Assembly: GCF_902826555.1 (NCBI RefSeq)
Contig: NZ_CADEFI010000008.1
Coordinates: forward strand, 1 to 64,000
Direction of reading: 5' to 3'
Source: an uncultured Hyphomicrobium sp.
Lineage (GTDB): Bacteria; Pseudomonadota; Alphaproteobacteria; Rhizobiales; Hyphomicrobiaceae
DNA length: 64,000 bases
Under the pieces are notes generated by a model, which was not told where the DNA came from, ran no database searches, and worked only from the letters and a program-made list of their open reading frames with translations. The first letter of the stretch is position 1. Each line of letters starts with the position of its first letter. The position numbers and the translations under genes were made by a program. Below, piece by piece: positions 1 to 7,337 of the stretch.

Positions 1-910
1 CTGAATTCACGAGGCCATCGCGTTCTCTTGCCGGCCTCAGGGGATGGATACGCTTCAACAAATAGTTCGCTGGTGCTTCATCAAGCCATCGATGTGTGTT
101 CTCCGAGATGCCGCTGATTAATTTGCCCGGCGTCGATGATACGCCACTGCTGCGGCGCTGGATGATGCCATACCCGTCCGTAGTCACCGGCATCATGCAG
201 ATGGTCATCATGTTCGACAGCTGACACCATTGGAAATCGGTCGGATGGTTATACAGAAGTGACTCATCGACCAAGGCCTTACGAATGGTCAAGGTGGGGT
301 TGGTCGGGAAATGTCCAGGCTCGTCCAAGAGCGTATTGAGGACCGAAAACTCTGTCCAACTCACGGGCGCGAGTTCAAGCTCCAGCCCGCGGAGTTCGTA
401 GCCGCTGGGATGTTGGTGAGATCCGCTTTCCTGTATTTTGAGAAGGCGCACGATGGGGCCGTTCCAGAATGCCGCCCCCTGTTTGCGTGCGCGTTCTTCG
501 ACGAGCTTACTCAAATCCGCGAAGCGGCGCTTTATGTTCGGGTGCAGCGGAAGTTCAACGTCGGTGTATTTGACATGGACGTCGAACGGCTCGCGTCCAT
601 CCCCCATGATTGCATACAAATTGTGAACAACAATGCTATCGAGCTTGAGCGGTTTCGGATTGCTCGTGAACTCGGGTGCCATCCACTGCCGTGTGTGATC
701 ATCGGCCGTAAGCACGATAGGCAACACTCCGAGCGCATTTGCGATGGCGACGATCTTGTCGCGTTCGGGCTTGTGCTTACCGTTCTCATACTCCGTTATT
801 CTCGACGTCGGCACGCCGACGTGGCGCGCGAGTTCGGTTACGCTCATCCCGCGTGCGTCACGGAAATGCTGGATGCGATACGCTATTCCTTCAGGAACTT
901 CGTCTGACAT
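1..910 (-). CDS. XRE-family HTH regulator with C-terminal domain of uncertain type (3' end beyond window)
   Basis: Read on the minus strand the frame is open from an ATG at 910 to the window edge, about 303 residues. A GGAG ribosome-binding site lies 6 nt before the ATG. Residues about 8-65 form a Cro/CI helix-turn-helix with the usual 'Y-E-N-G-K-H-K-P' turn. The remaining ~230 residues look like a sensor domain; a stretch around residues 230-270 resembles the start of a Nudix-like fold (a resolving strand followed by 'QRRS' and a Gly-rich turn), but no complete Nudix box is visible, so that is only a suggestion. It is divergent from the operon starting at 1195 with a candidate operator between them, so it is a likely repressor or switch for the element. 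Confidence 0.72.
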   Translation of the reverse strand, partial: MSDEVPEGIAYRIQHFRDARGMSVTELARHVGVPTSRITEYENGKHKPERDKIVAIANALGVLPIVLTADDHTRQWMAPEFTSNPKPLKLDSIVVHNLYAIMGDGREPFDVHVKYTDVELPLHPNIKRRFADLSKLVEERARKQGAAFWNGPIVRLLKIQESGSHQHPSGYELRGLELELAPVSWTEFSVLNTLLDEPGHFPTNPTLTIRKALVDESLLYNHPTDFQWCQLSNMMTICMMPVTTDGYGIIQRRSSGVSSTPGKLISGISENTHRWLDEAPANYLLKRIHPLRPARERDGLVNS

Positions 911-990
911 TCGCGGCTCCATTAGCCCGGCACCGAATGTTTTTATACGCACCAGCTCGACTGTCGTACAGGCATGACTGCTCCCACAGA

Positions 991-1018
991 GTTACGGTAC
1001 GCGCCGCATTACCGTAAC
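991..1018. promoter_or_regulatory. Candidate operator: 9-bp inverted repeat, 10-nt spacer
   Basis: GTTACGGTA (991-999) is followed after 10 nt by its exact complement TACCGTAAC (1010-1018). It lies between the divergent XRE-type gene (start 910) and the operon starting at 1195. Further ACCGTA half-site-like copies occur around 1050 and 1092. This geometry suits a dimeric XRE repressor; the assignment is inference. Confidence 0.5.
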
Positions 1019-1114
1019 GCTATGAAGTCCTCCGGCAACGGGGCCGTCACCGTATGGCCGTGGCCTTTCGCACCTCACCTTCTCCTCGGTACCGTGGCGA
1101 TGGTCGCAAAGAAA

Positions 1115-1140
1115 GAAGCCTGATCCGTAGATCAGGCTTC
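1115..1140. repeat. Perfect 11-bp inverted repeat with CGTA loop (5' leader hairpin)
   Basis: GAAGCCTGATC (1115-1125), CGTA, then GATCAGGCTTC (1130-1140). It lies about 55 nt before the ATG at 1195. No T-run follows on either strand, so it is more likely an operator or an mRNA-stabilising leader hairpin than an intrinsic terminator. Confidence 0.5.
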
Positions 1141-1194
1141 CAGCGGAGTTACCAGCTCCGACTCGCGACCGCCTAAACAACCTAGGAGGTCACT

Positions 1195-1554
1195 ATGAGT
1201 ATTGTGTCCCATCGAACGCCGTCGCGGAACTCGACGACGAGCACTCGGCGTGGTCTGGTACAGAATCGCGTTGCAGGAAAACGTCCAGAGACGAACTCCC
1301 TCGCCGATACGAATCCCCCTGACGAGCCGCAGGAGCGGCGGAAATCCAGTATCCCGTTCGCAGGCATCGTCGACATCATCGAGCCTCTTCTCAAGCAGCG
1401 CCCTTCGACAGGCGCTGTCTTCCTTTGCCCCGTGTGTCGCTTGATGTGTGCGGGCACGAGTTGCCGCAATGAGGCGCATCATGACGAGATCCTTGAAGCT
1501 CCTCCGGGACCGGTAGGAGCCGTGATCACGGCTGTGATGAGGAGCGATTCATGA
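1195..1554 (+). CDS. Small Cys-containing protein of unknown function, first gene of element operon
   Basis: 119 residues with a very strong Shine-Dalgarno (AGGAGGT, 6 nt from the ATG). The N-terminal half is Ser/Thr/Arg/Pro-rich and probably disordered. Around residues 78-95 there is a cysteine cluster, 'LCPVCRLMC' followed by 'SCRNEAHH', which could bind a metal. The stop overlaps the next start as ATGA at 1551-1554, suggesting translational coupling. No family recognised. The RBS is the main reason to call it a gene. Confidence 0.55.
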   Translation: MSIVSHRTPSRNSTTSTRRGLVQNRVAGKRPETNSLADTNPPDEPQERRKSSIPFAGIVDIIEPLLKQRPSTGAVFLCPVCRLMCAGTSCRNEAHHDEILEAPPGPVGAVITAVMRSDS

Positions 1555-1949
1555 ATCGGTCGCCTCGTCCCTACCGTTTCAGCTGCTATCAGTCGCAAGA
1601 ACATATGCGGCTGCAGCAGCCGACCCAAGGCAACCCGTACTACGTAGGCAACGACAACGAAGGCTTGCGGCTTGGACAAGTCGTCCTCGCCGCTCCGCCA
1701 GTCGGCGGCATGGAGGCATACGTCCGCTACTTGTCGGCCGCTCGCGATCCGGCCGAAGCTGTAAGTGTTCGCGCACGCTTCAGGCATCCATTTGCAATGG
1801 GAGCGCTGACGCTGTTGGCCGGCATGCTTGTTTTCAGCGACGGCGTCGACGGTCACGAGGATCTCACGGCCGGCGATATCATCGCCGCACGCCACGGTTC
1901 GGCTGCGGCTTCACCGCCTATCTCGACGATTTCGACAACCAAGCATTGA
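1551..1949 (+). CDS. Hypothetical protein, translationally coupled to upstream gene
   Basis: 132 residues starting in an ATGA overlap with the preceding stop. The N-terminus is basic and Tyr/Gln-rich; around residues 82-98 there is a short hydrophobic stretch ('FAMGALTLLAGMLVFSDG') that may be a single membrane segment. No recognised domain. The last ~20 residues are Ser/Thr-rich and low complexity. Evidence is position, coupling and an open frame only. Confidence 0.45.
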   Translation: MNRSPRPYRFSCYQSQEHMRLQQPTQGNPYYVGNDNEGLRLGQVVLAAPPVGGMEAYVRYLSAARDPAEAVSVRARFRHPFAMGALTLLAGMLVFSDGVDGHEDLTAGDIIAARHGSAAASPPISTISTTKH

Positions 1950-1994
1950 AACTCACGGCCCCCTCCAAACGAGGTGGCCGACAGGTCCCCTGCA

Positions 1995-2279
1995 ATGAAC
2001 GCACACGCCCCTGAGCCGGACTCGCCGCAACTCGCGAAGCTCTTGTTCGCGATTGGTCTCCTCTACGCCAACCCCGTCACGCAAGCGCGCGAAACCGCTG
2101 CCCACCGCGAGCTCTACGACTTTCTTCGCCGCACCCAGGGCAAGGTTGCCGCTGATCACACTGCAGAGCAGATCGCCGCCTATTACCGCGACCGGCGTTG
2201 GCAGCCGGAACTCTGGGATGCGTACAAGAGGAGTACGCTCCGCGCGCGCCGCGTGAACATGGAGGATCGCCATGGATGA
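1995..2279 (+). CDS. Hypothetical small helical protein
   Basis: 94 residues from the ATG at 1995; an in-frame GTG at 1974 would add seven residues. Composition is balanced and predicted helical ('LAKLLFAIGLLYANP' then 'HRELYDFLRRTQGK' and 'AEQIAAYYRDRRW'). The 3' end overlaps the start of the next gene by 8 nt, so it is part of the same operon. No family recognised. Confidence 0.5.
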   Translation: MNAHAPEPDSPQLAKLLFAIGLLYANPVTQARETAAHRELYDFLRRTQGKVAADHTAEQIAAYYRDRRWQPELWDAYKRSTLRARRVNMEDRHG

Positions 2280-2511
2280 TACGAAAAACGCGCCTCCCGG
2301 CGCCTCCGACCTCCGTCGCGACATCGCTGAACAGGAACTCGACGGCATCGACACCGAGCACGATCTCTACCTTGCACGCGATCCCGAAGAGAGCTTGTCC
2401 TCATTTGCCAAGCGCATGGTCGAGGCACTGGCAGACAAGATCACCGATCTCGAGGATACCATCGAGCGTATCGAAGCCATGGATCTCGATGACGAGGAGG
2501 ACGTGGCATGA
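2272..2511 (+). CDS. Small acidic hypothetical protein
   Basis: 79 residues, strongly acidic with a C-terminal helix ('KITDLEDTIERIEAMDLDDEEDVA') likely to be coiled coil. It starts 8 nt inside the previous gene and its stop overlaps the next start as ATGA at 2508. A stretch 'ARDPEESLSSFAKRMVEAL' is similar in layout to 'ARNPDESPHDFASRCHYHI' in the gene at 2732-2968, so the two may be distant paralogues. Function unknown. Confidence 0.55.
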   Translation: MDDTKNAPPGASDLRRDIAEQELDGIDTEHDLYLARDPEESLSSFAKRMVEALADKITDLEDTIERIEAMDLDDEEDVA

Positions 2512-2702
2512 AGTACCTCGTCACCACGGTCTTTGTCGCCTATGCCGTCCTGCTCGGCGCGCCGCGCACTCAAAGCGACCTGGCGGCGCTGGCGCTCCAG
2601 GCCTCGCTTTTCTTTGCCGAAGTCAGCGTGATTTTGAGTCGGCCCAGCGGTGATTACAGCGCCGGTTCCGCTGAACCCAACAATTTGAACCAGGACACCT
2701 GA
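2508..2702 (+). CDS. Small membrane or exported protein
   Basis: 64 residues coupled to the upstream gene by an ATGA overlap. The N-terminal ~20 residues ('MKYLVTTVFVAYAVLLGAP') form one hydrophobic segment after a single Lys and could be a signal anchor; a second moderately hydrophobic stretch follows at residues 26-45. No recognised domain. The operon context suggests a role in the element's envelope-associated functions, but that is inference. Confidence 0.45.
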   Translation: MKYLVTTVFVAYAVLLGAPRTQSDLAALALQASLFFAEVSVILSRPSGDYSAGSAEPNNLNQDT

Positions 2703-2731
2703 CTCATTGGGTCACTGAAGGAGCACCAACT

Positions 2732-2968
2732 ATGTCCGACCCGTTCAAGGCCGAGTTTGTCCGTTGGTCCAACCTCGAGGTTATCGGCAAGGCGCTCGGC
2801 CTCGCGCGCAATCCCGACGAAAGCCCGCACGACTTCGCCTCCCGCTGCCACTACCACATCGACGCGAAGCTCCGCGAGCACGCTCGTCTCAACGGTGACG
2901 GAACGGTCATCGACCTCATGGACTTGCATGATGCCATAGAGGAGTGTTTTCCCGCCAAGATGCACTAG
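2732..2968 (+). CDS. Small hypothetical protein related to the product of 2272-2511
   Basis: 78 residues with a good ribosome-binding site (AAGGAG, 8 nt before the ATG). The central part reads 'LGLARNPDESPHDFASRCHYHIDAKL', which matches the spacing of 'LYLARDPEESLSSFAKRMVEAL' in the protein from 2272. This suggests a small in-element duplication of an unknown fold. Balanced composition, no membrane segment, function unknown. Confidence 0.6.
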   Translation: MSDPFKAEFVRWSNLEVIGKALGLARNPDESPHDFASRCHYHIDAKLREHARLNGDGTVIDLMDLHDAIEECFPAKMH

Positions 2969-3016
2969 GAACTCAGCGGCGCTATCCATCGGCGGTGTCG
3001 CACCGGGCACAAGTGG

Positions 3017-3598
3017 ATGTCACGATCGTGTGCGTTCTTCTGCTTCTCGACTTTGATCCTCACGACGGCCCTTCCGGCGGACGCACAAGCGCGCTGTTGG
3101 GACACCGGTCATTCCATCCGTTGCCCTCCGGGTTGTCAGCTTCTGAAGCCTCCTCATTTTCCGGGCGATATCTTCACCTGGCGCTGTCGCCGCGAGGCTG
3201 CCCCGCCATCGTATCCGTCCTTGCCTCCGCCGCGCTTCGAGCCGGCGCCGAGTTCATGCCCTCCGGGCATGTATCCGGCGACGCCGACGTGGTGCTGTGA
3301 ATTTGGCAGCATCTTTCGAAACGGGCGCTGCCAGTCCCACGATCAGCCGCGCACCTATGTAGCGGACGCGCCGACCGACCCCATGGTCGGGCTCGGCATC
3401 CTCGCCGTGATCATGCTCGTCGTGTTGGGTTGGTACGACAGTCACTCCCGGCAGGTCACCTATGCCCGCGAGATCGGCGACACCCTCGACGAGGCCGACG
3501 ACATCGCTGCTGCCGCTCGCCGCACGGAGAAGGCCGCCGCCGATGCGGACGAGATCCTGCGCCGGTACCGTCAGAGCACTCGGGGAGATGACGCATGA
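3017..3598 (+). CDS. Exported Cys-rich protein with C-terminal membrane anchor
   Basis: 193 residues. An N-terminal signal peptide is visible (residues 1-24, ending '...ALPADAQA'). It is followed by a Pro- and Cys-rich domain (about eight Cys between residues 27 and 100, including 'CPPGC', 'CPPGMYP' and 'CCEFG'), a transmembrane segment near residues 125-142 ('GLGILAVIMLVVLGWY') and a cytoplasmic Glu/Ala-rich helix. The Cys-rich part is likely disulphide-bonded outside the cytoplasm. Its stop overlaps the next start (ATGA, 3595). It sits just upstream of the coupling-protein-like ATPase, so it could be part of a surface or transfer apparatus; this is inference. No family recognised. Confidence 0.6.
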   Translation: MSRSCAFFCFSTLILTTALPADAQARCWDTGHSIRCPPGCQLLKPPHFPGDIFTWRCRREAAPPSYPSLPPPRFEPAPSSCPPGMYPATPTWCCEFGSIFRNGRCQSHDQPRTYVADAPTDPMVGLGILAVIMLVVLGWYDSHSRQVTYAREIGDTLDEADDIAAAARRTEKAAADADEILRRYRQSTRGDDA

Positions 3599-4104
3599 AC
3601 GACAAGCGAAACATCTCCAAGGTGCCGGCACCGCAGATCCCGATACCGGACTTGCCGTCGAGTTCGGGTGCTTGGTTCGGGACGCGGACCTACATCATCG
3701 AGAAGGACGCGGAGTTCGTGGAGGCACATACGCGCTTCCTCGAAGCCCGCTCGGCGCAGAGTACCGCCCTCCTCTCGCTGCTCTCGGCGCGGATGCGGCT
3801 CGCGCGCGTCATGGTCGAACTGGCGGCATTGCCGGAGATCTGTTGTCGGGAGCAGGAGTATAGACTCCGCATGCTCGCGCTTACGAACGAAGCACAGGCG
3901 ACGGAGGCGGCCATCGTCCTCGCCGAGGCTCGTGGTCGGCTTGCTCAAGCTTTGGGCGGCGTGAAGCCGGCTGCCGATATCGGTCGCGACGCGCTCACCG
4001 TCGACGACGTCGAGAGCATCCTGGCGCAGTTCCCGGAGCTCGATGGCAACATCAGCAAGATCTCCCTGCTGCTGCGTGCGCTCGTGCGGGAGAAGTCCGG
4101 ATGA
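3595..4104 (+). CDS. Coiled-coil hypothetical protein upstream of TraG-like ATPase
   Basis: 169 residues in ATGA overlap with both neighbours (3595 and 4101). After a Pro-rich N-terminus, residues about 40-125 are a long helix of Ala/Leu/Glu/Arg character ('EAHTRFLEARSAQSTALLSL...'), probably an oligomerising coiled coil. A second helical unit follows. There is no signal peptide. Tight coupling to the ATPase gene suggests a physical partner of that ATPase; no family was recognised. Confidence 0.6.
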   Translation: MNDKRNISKVPAPQIPIPDLPSSSGAWFGTRTYIIEKDAEFVEAHTRFLEARSAQSTALLSLLSARMRLARVMVELAALPEICCREQEYRLRMLALTNEAQATEAAIVLAEARGRLAQALGGVKPAADIGRDALTVDDVESILAQFPELDGNISKISLLLRALVREKSG

Positions 4105-6137
4105 GAAAGAACGCGATCGTGGACGGCACGACTGCGACGTTCGGGCCTGAACAGGGGCACTGCCTCCTCGTCGGATCCACCGGCACCGGCAAGACCAAGG
4201 CGGCAATCAACATAGCCTGCGGGAAGATTCGCAACCCCGCGACGTCGTTCTTTCTGATCGATCCCGAGGGCGACATCTCCTCCGAGTGCTATGAGTTCAT
4301 CGGCAATCCGAAGAACCACCTCGGCTGGCGCACGGTCCACTACTTGAAGCCGGCTTCTCTGACCGAAGTCTTCGCGCTGCCGCTCCTCGACGTACCGGAT
4401 CGCAATCCCGTTGATTGCCACAACAAGGCGCTGCGCACGCTCGCGGTCTTCGCCCAGTTCTTCGCCGCGGACGCCGGTGACTTCGGCGTTCGTATCAGCA
4501 AGTATTTCTATCTCGGCTGTTTGGGTCTCGCCCTGACCGGCAGGCCACTCGTGGCGCTGCCGGAACTCTACAATCAGGGCGCTGGCGCGCTGCGCGAGGT
4601 CATCGCCGGCGCGCTTCCCTACCCCTTTCTCGGCGACGCCTGGATGGCGCTCGACAATCTGTCCGAACGTGCGGCGCTTGAATACAAGGATCCGCTCATC
4701 AGCCGGCTGCAGCCGGTCTACGGCAACCCGGTCATGCGTCGTGTGTTCGGCCCGCAGCGGCCGCTCGACATCGCTGCCGCCCTGCGTGACCGAGAGGTCG
4801 TTCTTCTGGACCTTTCGGGCCTCGAGCACAAAGACGCAGTGCTCATCGGCAAGGCGTTCTTCTCCTTGATCTTCCACGAAGCGCTCTGCCGTGAACCCGG
4901 CCGCGCGCCGCATGCCTGCGTCATGCTCGACGAGGCATTCGACTACATCTCTCCCGATCTCGCGCGCGGGTTCGACCGCCTGCGAAAGCGGAACGTCCAG
5001 CTCATCATTGCCATTCAGCGGTTGGCGCAGCTCGACAAGCTTGGTGACGGCGACTCAGCCTCCACCTTGTCGGCGGTTATGAGCGGAACACGCACCAAAC
5101 TCATCTTTCGTCTTCCCGAGCCGAATGATGCGGACTATGCCGCGCGGCTGCTCTTCAGCGGCCACCTTGCCCTCAATGAATGGAAACCCGGCACCGAGCG
5201 GCCAGTGGTGGCCGGCTACCGGCGCGAGATCGTGCGCAGTCGGTCCGTGGGCACCAGTGAGGCGTCGCATTCCGCGGAGAGCGAAAGCGAGAGCATCGCG
5301 CGGGGGTTCGCACGCTCCCGGATGCGCAGCGTTACCGAAGCCGAGGGCGAGAGCATCACCGACGGCAGCTCCGAGGCAACGGGGATCGGATCCACGTGGG
5401 GCGAAGGAGGCGGCACGAGTTCATCCACCTTTGAGAGCGCCAGCGCTTCGCAAACCATGGCGCCGCCGCCTGAAGACGAACCGCTGTTCTTTCCGGCACC
5501 GGAGCCGGTAGTCCTTTCCGTCGGCGAGAGCGTCGGCACGGGGACCGGGGTCACCACGAGTTCGTCGTGGTCATCCGGTCAATCCTCATCGCGGGTCTCC
5601 GGCACGTCGCACGCCCGCTCAACATCGCGCACGCGTGCTACTTCCGAGGCTGAGGGCGAAACGACGAGCGAGATTTGGGGAACCTCGCGTGGTCGCATGC
5701 GCGGCACGAGCTCTGGACGCTCAGAAAGTGCGGGTGAGAGCGAGAGTCTGGTGCCGATCCTGGAATGGCTTCCGAGCCAGACGTATTCGCTGCCCGAGCA
5801 ACTGCATCGGCTTTCCGGCGAGATCCAGAATCTCGCCCTGCGTGAGGTGTTCGTCAAAGTCGACAACGCGTCACCGGTGCGCACGCGCACAACGACCACC
5901 GAGCCGGCCTTCGCGACGCCCGCGTTCCGGCGGCTCTTCATGCCGCTCTTTCATCGCCGGACGGTCGCCAAGAGTGCCTGCCTGTTTCCGGTCGACGAGG
6001 TTGATGCACTCATCGCAACACGCCTTGCGGAACTCGCGCCCGCAGATCCGGCCGAACCAGATTTCTCGATGCCCGAGCCGGCGCGCTCGTTCTGGCTCAT
6101 CAAGGGTGGCAAGCGACCTGGGGATAACCGCAAGTGA
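4101..6137 (+). CDS. TraG/VirD4-like DNA-translocation ATPase with long low-complexity insert
   Basis: 678 residues. Walker A 'GSTGTGKT' is at residues 25-32 and a Walker B-like 'ACVMLDEAFDYIS' near residue 275; the layout is that of coupling-protein (TraG/VirD4, TraM-recognition) ATPases that move DNA to a secretion channel. Unusually there is no N-terminal membrane segment: the ATPase starts almost at residue 1, so a partner must anchor it. Residues about 375-560 are an extreme Ser/Glu/Gly/Thr/Arg-rich region with repeated 'SESES', 'SEAEGE' and 'GTSRGR' motifs, after which a folded C-terminal part returns. Coupled to both neighbours by 4-nt overlaps. A packaging or plasmid-segregation motor is the alternative. 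Confidence 0.8.
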   Translation: MRKNAIVDGTTATFGPEQGHCLLVGSTGTGKTKAAINIACGKIRNPATSFFLIDPEGDISSECYEFIGNPKNHLGWRTVHYLKPASLTEVFALPLLDVPDRNPVDCHNKALRTLAVFAQFFAADAGDFGVRISKYFYLGCLGLALTGRPLVALPELYNQGAGALREVIAGALPYPFLGDAWMALDNLSERAALEYKDPLISRLQPVYGNPVMRRVFGPQRPLDIAAALRDREVVLLDLSGLEHKDAVLIGKAFFSLIFHEALCREPGRAPHACVMLDEAFDYISPDLARGFDRLRKRNVQLIIAIQRLAQLDKLGDGDSASTLSAVMSGTRTKLIFRLPEPNDADYAARLLFSGHLALNEWKPGTERPVVAGYRREIVRSRSVGTSEASHSAESESESIARGFARSRMRSVTEAEGESITDGSSEATGIGSTWGEGGGTSSSTFESASASQTMAPPPEDEPLFFPAPEPVVLSVGESVGTGTGVTTSSSWSSGQSSSRVSGTSHARSTSRTRATSEAEGETTSEIWGTSRGRMRGTSSGRSESAGESESLVPILEWLPSQTYSLPEQLHRLSGEIQNLALREVFVKVDNASPVRTRTTTTEPAFATPAFRRLFMPLFHRRTVAKSACLFPVDEVDALIATRLAELAPADPAEPDFSMPEPARSFWLIKGGKRPGDNRK

Positions 6138-7093
6138 ACCATGGTACACTGAAACCCATGCTGACGACGCACTTCAGTCGTCCGAAGCGTCTCTCCCGTC
6201 CTCAGACGCCGCCGCCGTTCCGGCTCACGGATCGGGACGTCGCCCTGCTCCAAGCGGTTGCGCGTTGGCGCTTTGCGACCAGTGATCAACTCGTCCGCTA
6301 CATGCGCATCAGTGATCCTGACGCCAGTGAGCAGAACGTCACGCGCCGCCTCATGGCGCTTTTCGCGCATCGGTATCTCGATCGCCCTTCAAATCAGCAC
6401 GTCCAGCTCCAGGCTTTTTCCCACCTCGTGTACGGCATCGGCCGCAAAGGCGCGAACCTGCTTGCCGAACTCGGCGAGGATATCGATCCCCGTCTCAAGT
6501 GGGCGACGAAAAACCGACGCGCGTCGAACGCATGGCTTTTGCACGCACTCGGCGTGACTGAGGCTATGATCCTCTTCGAGGCCGCCTGCGCGATGCGTGG
6601 CGACGTCGCTGTGCGTGACGGTGGGTCACTAGTCGGGGACTTGCCGGAACACACTCGGAAGCTGCGCGATCCGATGCGCCTGCGTGTGTCCATTACGGAC
6701 AAAGGCAAGAAGATCCCCCTTTCCGTCGTGCCCGATCGGCTGCTCAGCCTCACCCTCACAAACGAACGGCGCTTCAACTTCGCGCTCGAGCTGGACACCG
6801 GCAGCATGAGCGTCACGGGACGCTTTGCGCGCAAGATAACGGCATATGTGGCGGCCTTCCGTGAGGAGCGCCATCGCGAACAGTGGGGCTTCCAGGGCTT
6901 TCGTGTCGCGACGGTGACTCCATCTGAGAAGCGCATCATGAACATGCTCGCCGCTCAGAATGCCATCACCAGCGGCCGTCTCGCGGGAATGTTCATCTAC
7001 ACGACGCCACAACGCCTCAACGCGCATGGCCCGCTCGGTCCGATCTGGATCACGAGCGAGCGCGATGATGTCTCCCTCTTGGAGGGCGCGTGA
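6134..7093 (+). CDS. Replication-relaxation family protein (PF13814-like)
   Basis: 319 residues from a GTG that overlaps the ATPase stop (GTGA, 6134); an ATG at 6158 is the alternative start. Residues about 30-95 form the winged helix typical of the family ('LTDRDVALLQAVARWRFATSDQLVRY'), followed by 'HLVYGIGRKGANLLAELG', a usual second signature. The C-terminal half ('SVVPDRLLSLTL' and an Arg-rich helix) resembles the family's putative relaxase or nuclease-like domain. These proteins sit next to TraG-like ATPases on plasmids and integrative elements; their biochemical role is not well established. A long nested palindrome begins 10 nt downstream. Confidence 0.72.
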   Translation: MNHGTLKPMLTTHFSRPKRLSRPQTPPPFRLTDRDVALLQAVARWRFATSDQLVRYMRISDPDASEQNVTRRLMALFAHRYLDRPSNQHVQLQAFSHLVYGIGRKGANLLAELGEDIDPRLKWATKNRRASNAWLLHALGVTEAMILFEAACAMRGDVAVRDGGSLVGDLPEHTRKLRDPMRLRVSITDKGKKIPLSVVPDRLLSLTLTNERRFNFALELDTGSMSVTGRFARKITAYVAAFREERHREQWGFQGFRVATVTPSEKRIMNMLAAQNAITSGRLAGMFIYTTPQRLNAHGPLGPIWITSERDDVSLLEGA

Positions 7094-7102
7094 TCGCATC
7101 TT

Positions 7103-7255
7103 CCATCATTTCGCTACTCCTTCCCGCGTCGGCCTGGCAACCCGTCAAGGGTTTACGGCTCCGCCGCGCCCACATGGGCGAGCGCGCAGACGCGAGGGGC
7201 GCCCTTGACGGGTTGCCTCCAGTGCCGGCGCATCCTTCACGTAGCGAAATGATGG
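7103..7255. repeat. Nested inverted repeat, candidate origin (oriT/ori) of the element
   Basis: The outer arms are CCATCATTTCGCTAC (7103-7117) and its exact complement (7241-7255). The inner arms are GGCAACCCGTCAAGGG (7136-7151) and its exact complement (7202-7217). The intervening flanks also pair imperfectly (GCGTCGGC against GCCGGCGC). The 50-nt centre is GC-rich and holds a smaller hairpin (GCGCCCA/TGGGCG). It lies between the replication-relaxation gene and the CHC2 gene with no convincing coding frame. The function as an origin is inferred from position and structure. Confidence 0.65.
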
Positions 7256-7337
7256 CTGCGCCTTGTCAACGTTGCGAAAAATACCGCATACGGAATACTG
7301 CATGTGTAGGGAGTGCTCTTTGAGAGAGGACCGGCAC

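Noticed and set aside
311..907. Plus-strand 198-codon open frame
   Set aside because: The minus strand at the same place encodes a clear XRE helix-turn-helix protein with a good RBS; the plus-strand frame is its shadow.
1479..1895. Minus-strand frame opposite 1551-1949
   Set aside because: No RBS and no domain; the plus strand has coupled starts. Neither is certain, but the plus strand fits the operon.
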